Below are positions 5,217 to 6,031 of a stretch of DNA of 6,031 nucleotides, in pieces. A model generated the notes under the pieces. The model did no database searches. It was not told where the DNA came from and saw nothing but the letters and a program-made list of their open reading frames with translations. Every line of letters begins with the position of its first letter. Position 1 is the stretch's first letter. The stretch is from the NCBI GenBank assembly GCA_045579195.1, contig JAZNLR010000054.1, forward strand, positions 1 to 6,031, in the 5' to 3' direction. The DNA is from JAZNLR01 sp045579195 (GTDB lineage: Bacteria > Bacillota > Clostridia > Christensenellales > CAMQZB01). The translations under genes and the position numbers were made by a program.

Positions 5217-5629
5217 CCGATTCTGAGCTTTTTGAAAAGGCACTTGAAGCCCGAAAACAGGCTTATGTTCCGTACTCAAAGTTTGCGGTTGGGGCAGCGC
5301 TCCTGGCCCAAAACGGAGAGGTTTTCACGGGGTGTAACGTTGAGAATGCGGCTTATCCTGCTTGCCTTTGTGCGGAGCGTGTTGCGATTTCAAAGGCAGT
5401 CAGCGAAGGATATCGTAAATTTGCGAAGATGGCTGTTGTCGGTGGGAAAGAAGAGCTGGTCGTGTGTTTTCCCTGTGGTGAGTGCAGACAGGTTCTTTCC
5501 GAATTCGTTTCAAATTCGTTTGAAGTGATCGTAGGAACAGAAAAGGAGAATTTGAAAGTGTTTTCTATGGCAGAATTGCTGCCGAGGTCCTTTGAAAAAG
5601 ATGTCTTATTTGGTGGTGACAAAAAATGA
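5213..5629 (+). CDS. cdd: cytidine deaminase
   Basis: This enzyme deaminates cytidine and deoxycytidine to uridine and deoxyuridine in the cytosol. The 138-residue length fits the small homotetrameric class. Residues VPYSKFAVGAALL (19-31) and GCNVENAAYPACLCAER (40-56) form the substrate and zinc site: N42 and E44 contact ribose, C53 binds zinc, and E55 is the catalytic proton shuttle. PCGECRQVL (87-95) adds zinc ligands C88 and C91. The loop reads YPACLCAER rather than the B. subtilis-like YGLTNCAER, a tolerated variation. The ATG overlaps the deoB stop as ATGA (5213-5216), with GAGGTGA (5202-5208) just upstream, which suggests translational coupling. Its product feeds the phosphorylase encoded next. 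Confidence 0.95.
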   Translation: MTDSELFEKALEARKQAYVPYSKFAVGAALLAQNGEVFTGCNVENAAYPACLCAERVAISKAVSEGYRKFAKMAVVGGKEELVVCFPCGECRQVLSEFVSNSFEVIVGTEKENLKVFSMAELLPRSFEKDVLFGGDKK

Positions 5630-6031
5630 GAATGTATGATGTCATTCAAAAGAAGAGAAACGGAGAAAAACTAACGCAAGAAGAGATTCAGTTTTTTGTC
5701 CGCGGATATACAAGCGGTGAAATTCCCGACTATCAGGTGGCTGCTCTTTTGATGGCAATCTATTTTCAGGGAATGGATAAAGAGGAAACGGTTCAGCTGA
5801 CTCTTGCGATGCAGCATTCCGGAGACGTGATGGACCTCTCAAAAATTGAGGGCATCAAAGTTGATAAACATTCTACGGGCGGCGTTGGGGATAAGACGAC
5901 GCTGATCGTTGCGCCCATTGTTGCTTCGTGTGGCGTGAAGGTCGCAAAGATGAGTGGCAGAGGTCTTGGTCACACGGGTGGGACAGTTGATAAATTGGAA
6001 TCCATCCCTGGGTATCGCACGACTCTTTCGA
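5626..6031 (+). CDS. pdp: pyrimidine-nucleoside phosphorylase, N-terminal part, 3' truncated by window
   Basis: This cytosolic enzyme splits uridine, deoxyuridine or thymidine with phosphate into a free base and (deoxy)ribose-1-phosphate. The 135 visible residues begin MRMYDVIQKKRNGEKLT, closely like B. subtilis Pdp (MRMVDII...). They continue through the alpha domain (EEIQFFVRGYTSGEIPDYQ) to the phosphate-binding KHSTGGVGDK (81-90) and the family signature MSGRGLGHTGGTVDKLE (109-125). K81 and H82 match conserved active-site positions. The reading frame is still open at the right edge, about a third of the way through a protein normally near 430 residues. The start at 5626 overlaps the cdd stop as ATGA, with GGTGGTGA (5612-5619) six bases upstream; Met3 is a less likely alternative. 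DeoA (thymidine-specific) belongs to the same family, but the Firmicute resemblance favours broad-specificity Pdp. Confidence 0.92.
   Translation, partial: MRMYDVIQKKRNGEKLTQEEIQFFVRGYTSGEIPDYQVAALLMAIYFQGMDKEETVQLTLAMQHSGDVMDLSKIEGIKVDKHSTGGVGDKTTLIVAPIVASCGVKVAKMSGRGLGHTGGTVDKLESIPGYRTTLS

Noticed and set aside
1..6031. CRISPR array, tRNA/rRNA genes, insertion sequences or prophage genes
   Set aside because: No regularly spaced repeats, cloverleaf or rRNA-like stretches, transposase motifs or terminal repeats were seen.

Overview
The window looks like a chromosomal stretch from a low-to-moderate GC Bacillota (Firmicutes). The evidence is strong purine-rich Shine-Dalgarno sites, near-consensus sigma-A type promoters with AT-rich flanks, compact T-tailed terminators, and products that resemble Firmicute homologues (a B. 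subtilis-like pyrimidine nucleoside phosphorylase N-terminus and a B. cereus-like phosphopentomutase). I cannot assign a genus. Every supported gene is on the + strand. The genes fall into four transcription units, and the last three each have a recognisable promoter.

Region 1 (1-754): the C-terminal part of a P-loop kinase-like protein, cut by the window edge, then a 375-bp AT-rich intergenic region. That region holds a strong hairpin terminator (506-543), an AT-rich inverted repeat (560-585), a near-ideal promoter (645-673) and a 16-bp palindrome in the 5' leader (695-710).

Region 2 (755-2987): two tandem, clearly paralogous proteins of the uroporphyrinogen decarboxylase / MtaA-type methyltransferase superfamily, separated by 18 bp and closed by a terminator. 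They are not expected to be haem-pathway HemE. The first keeps several superfamily landmarks (HVDG, an Asn in VPN, SENIP). The second has lost them at the aligned positions. This active-plus-degenerate pair, with no corrinoid protein or other methyltransferase partner in view, is the least explained part of the window.

Region 3 (2991-3953): a single-gene unit for an Lgt-like prolipoprotein diacylglyceryl transferase. It has its own promoter, which contains two inverted repeats, and its own terminator. The protein has the GCC-HG active-loop form and lacks the usual His before GGLIG.

Region 4 (3978-6031): a pyrimidine nucleoside salvage operon, deoB-cdd-pdp, with ATGA stop/start overlaps at both junctions. 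Cytidine deaminase makes uridine or deoxyuridine. The phosphorylase releases uracil (or thymine) and (deoxy)ribose-1-phosphate. Phosphopentomutase converts the sugar phosphate to the 5-phosphate for central metabolism. The phosphorylase gene runs off the right edge. Its promoter carries an 8-bp direct repeat spaced by two helical turns and predicts a very short 5' leader.
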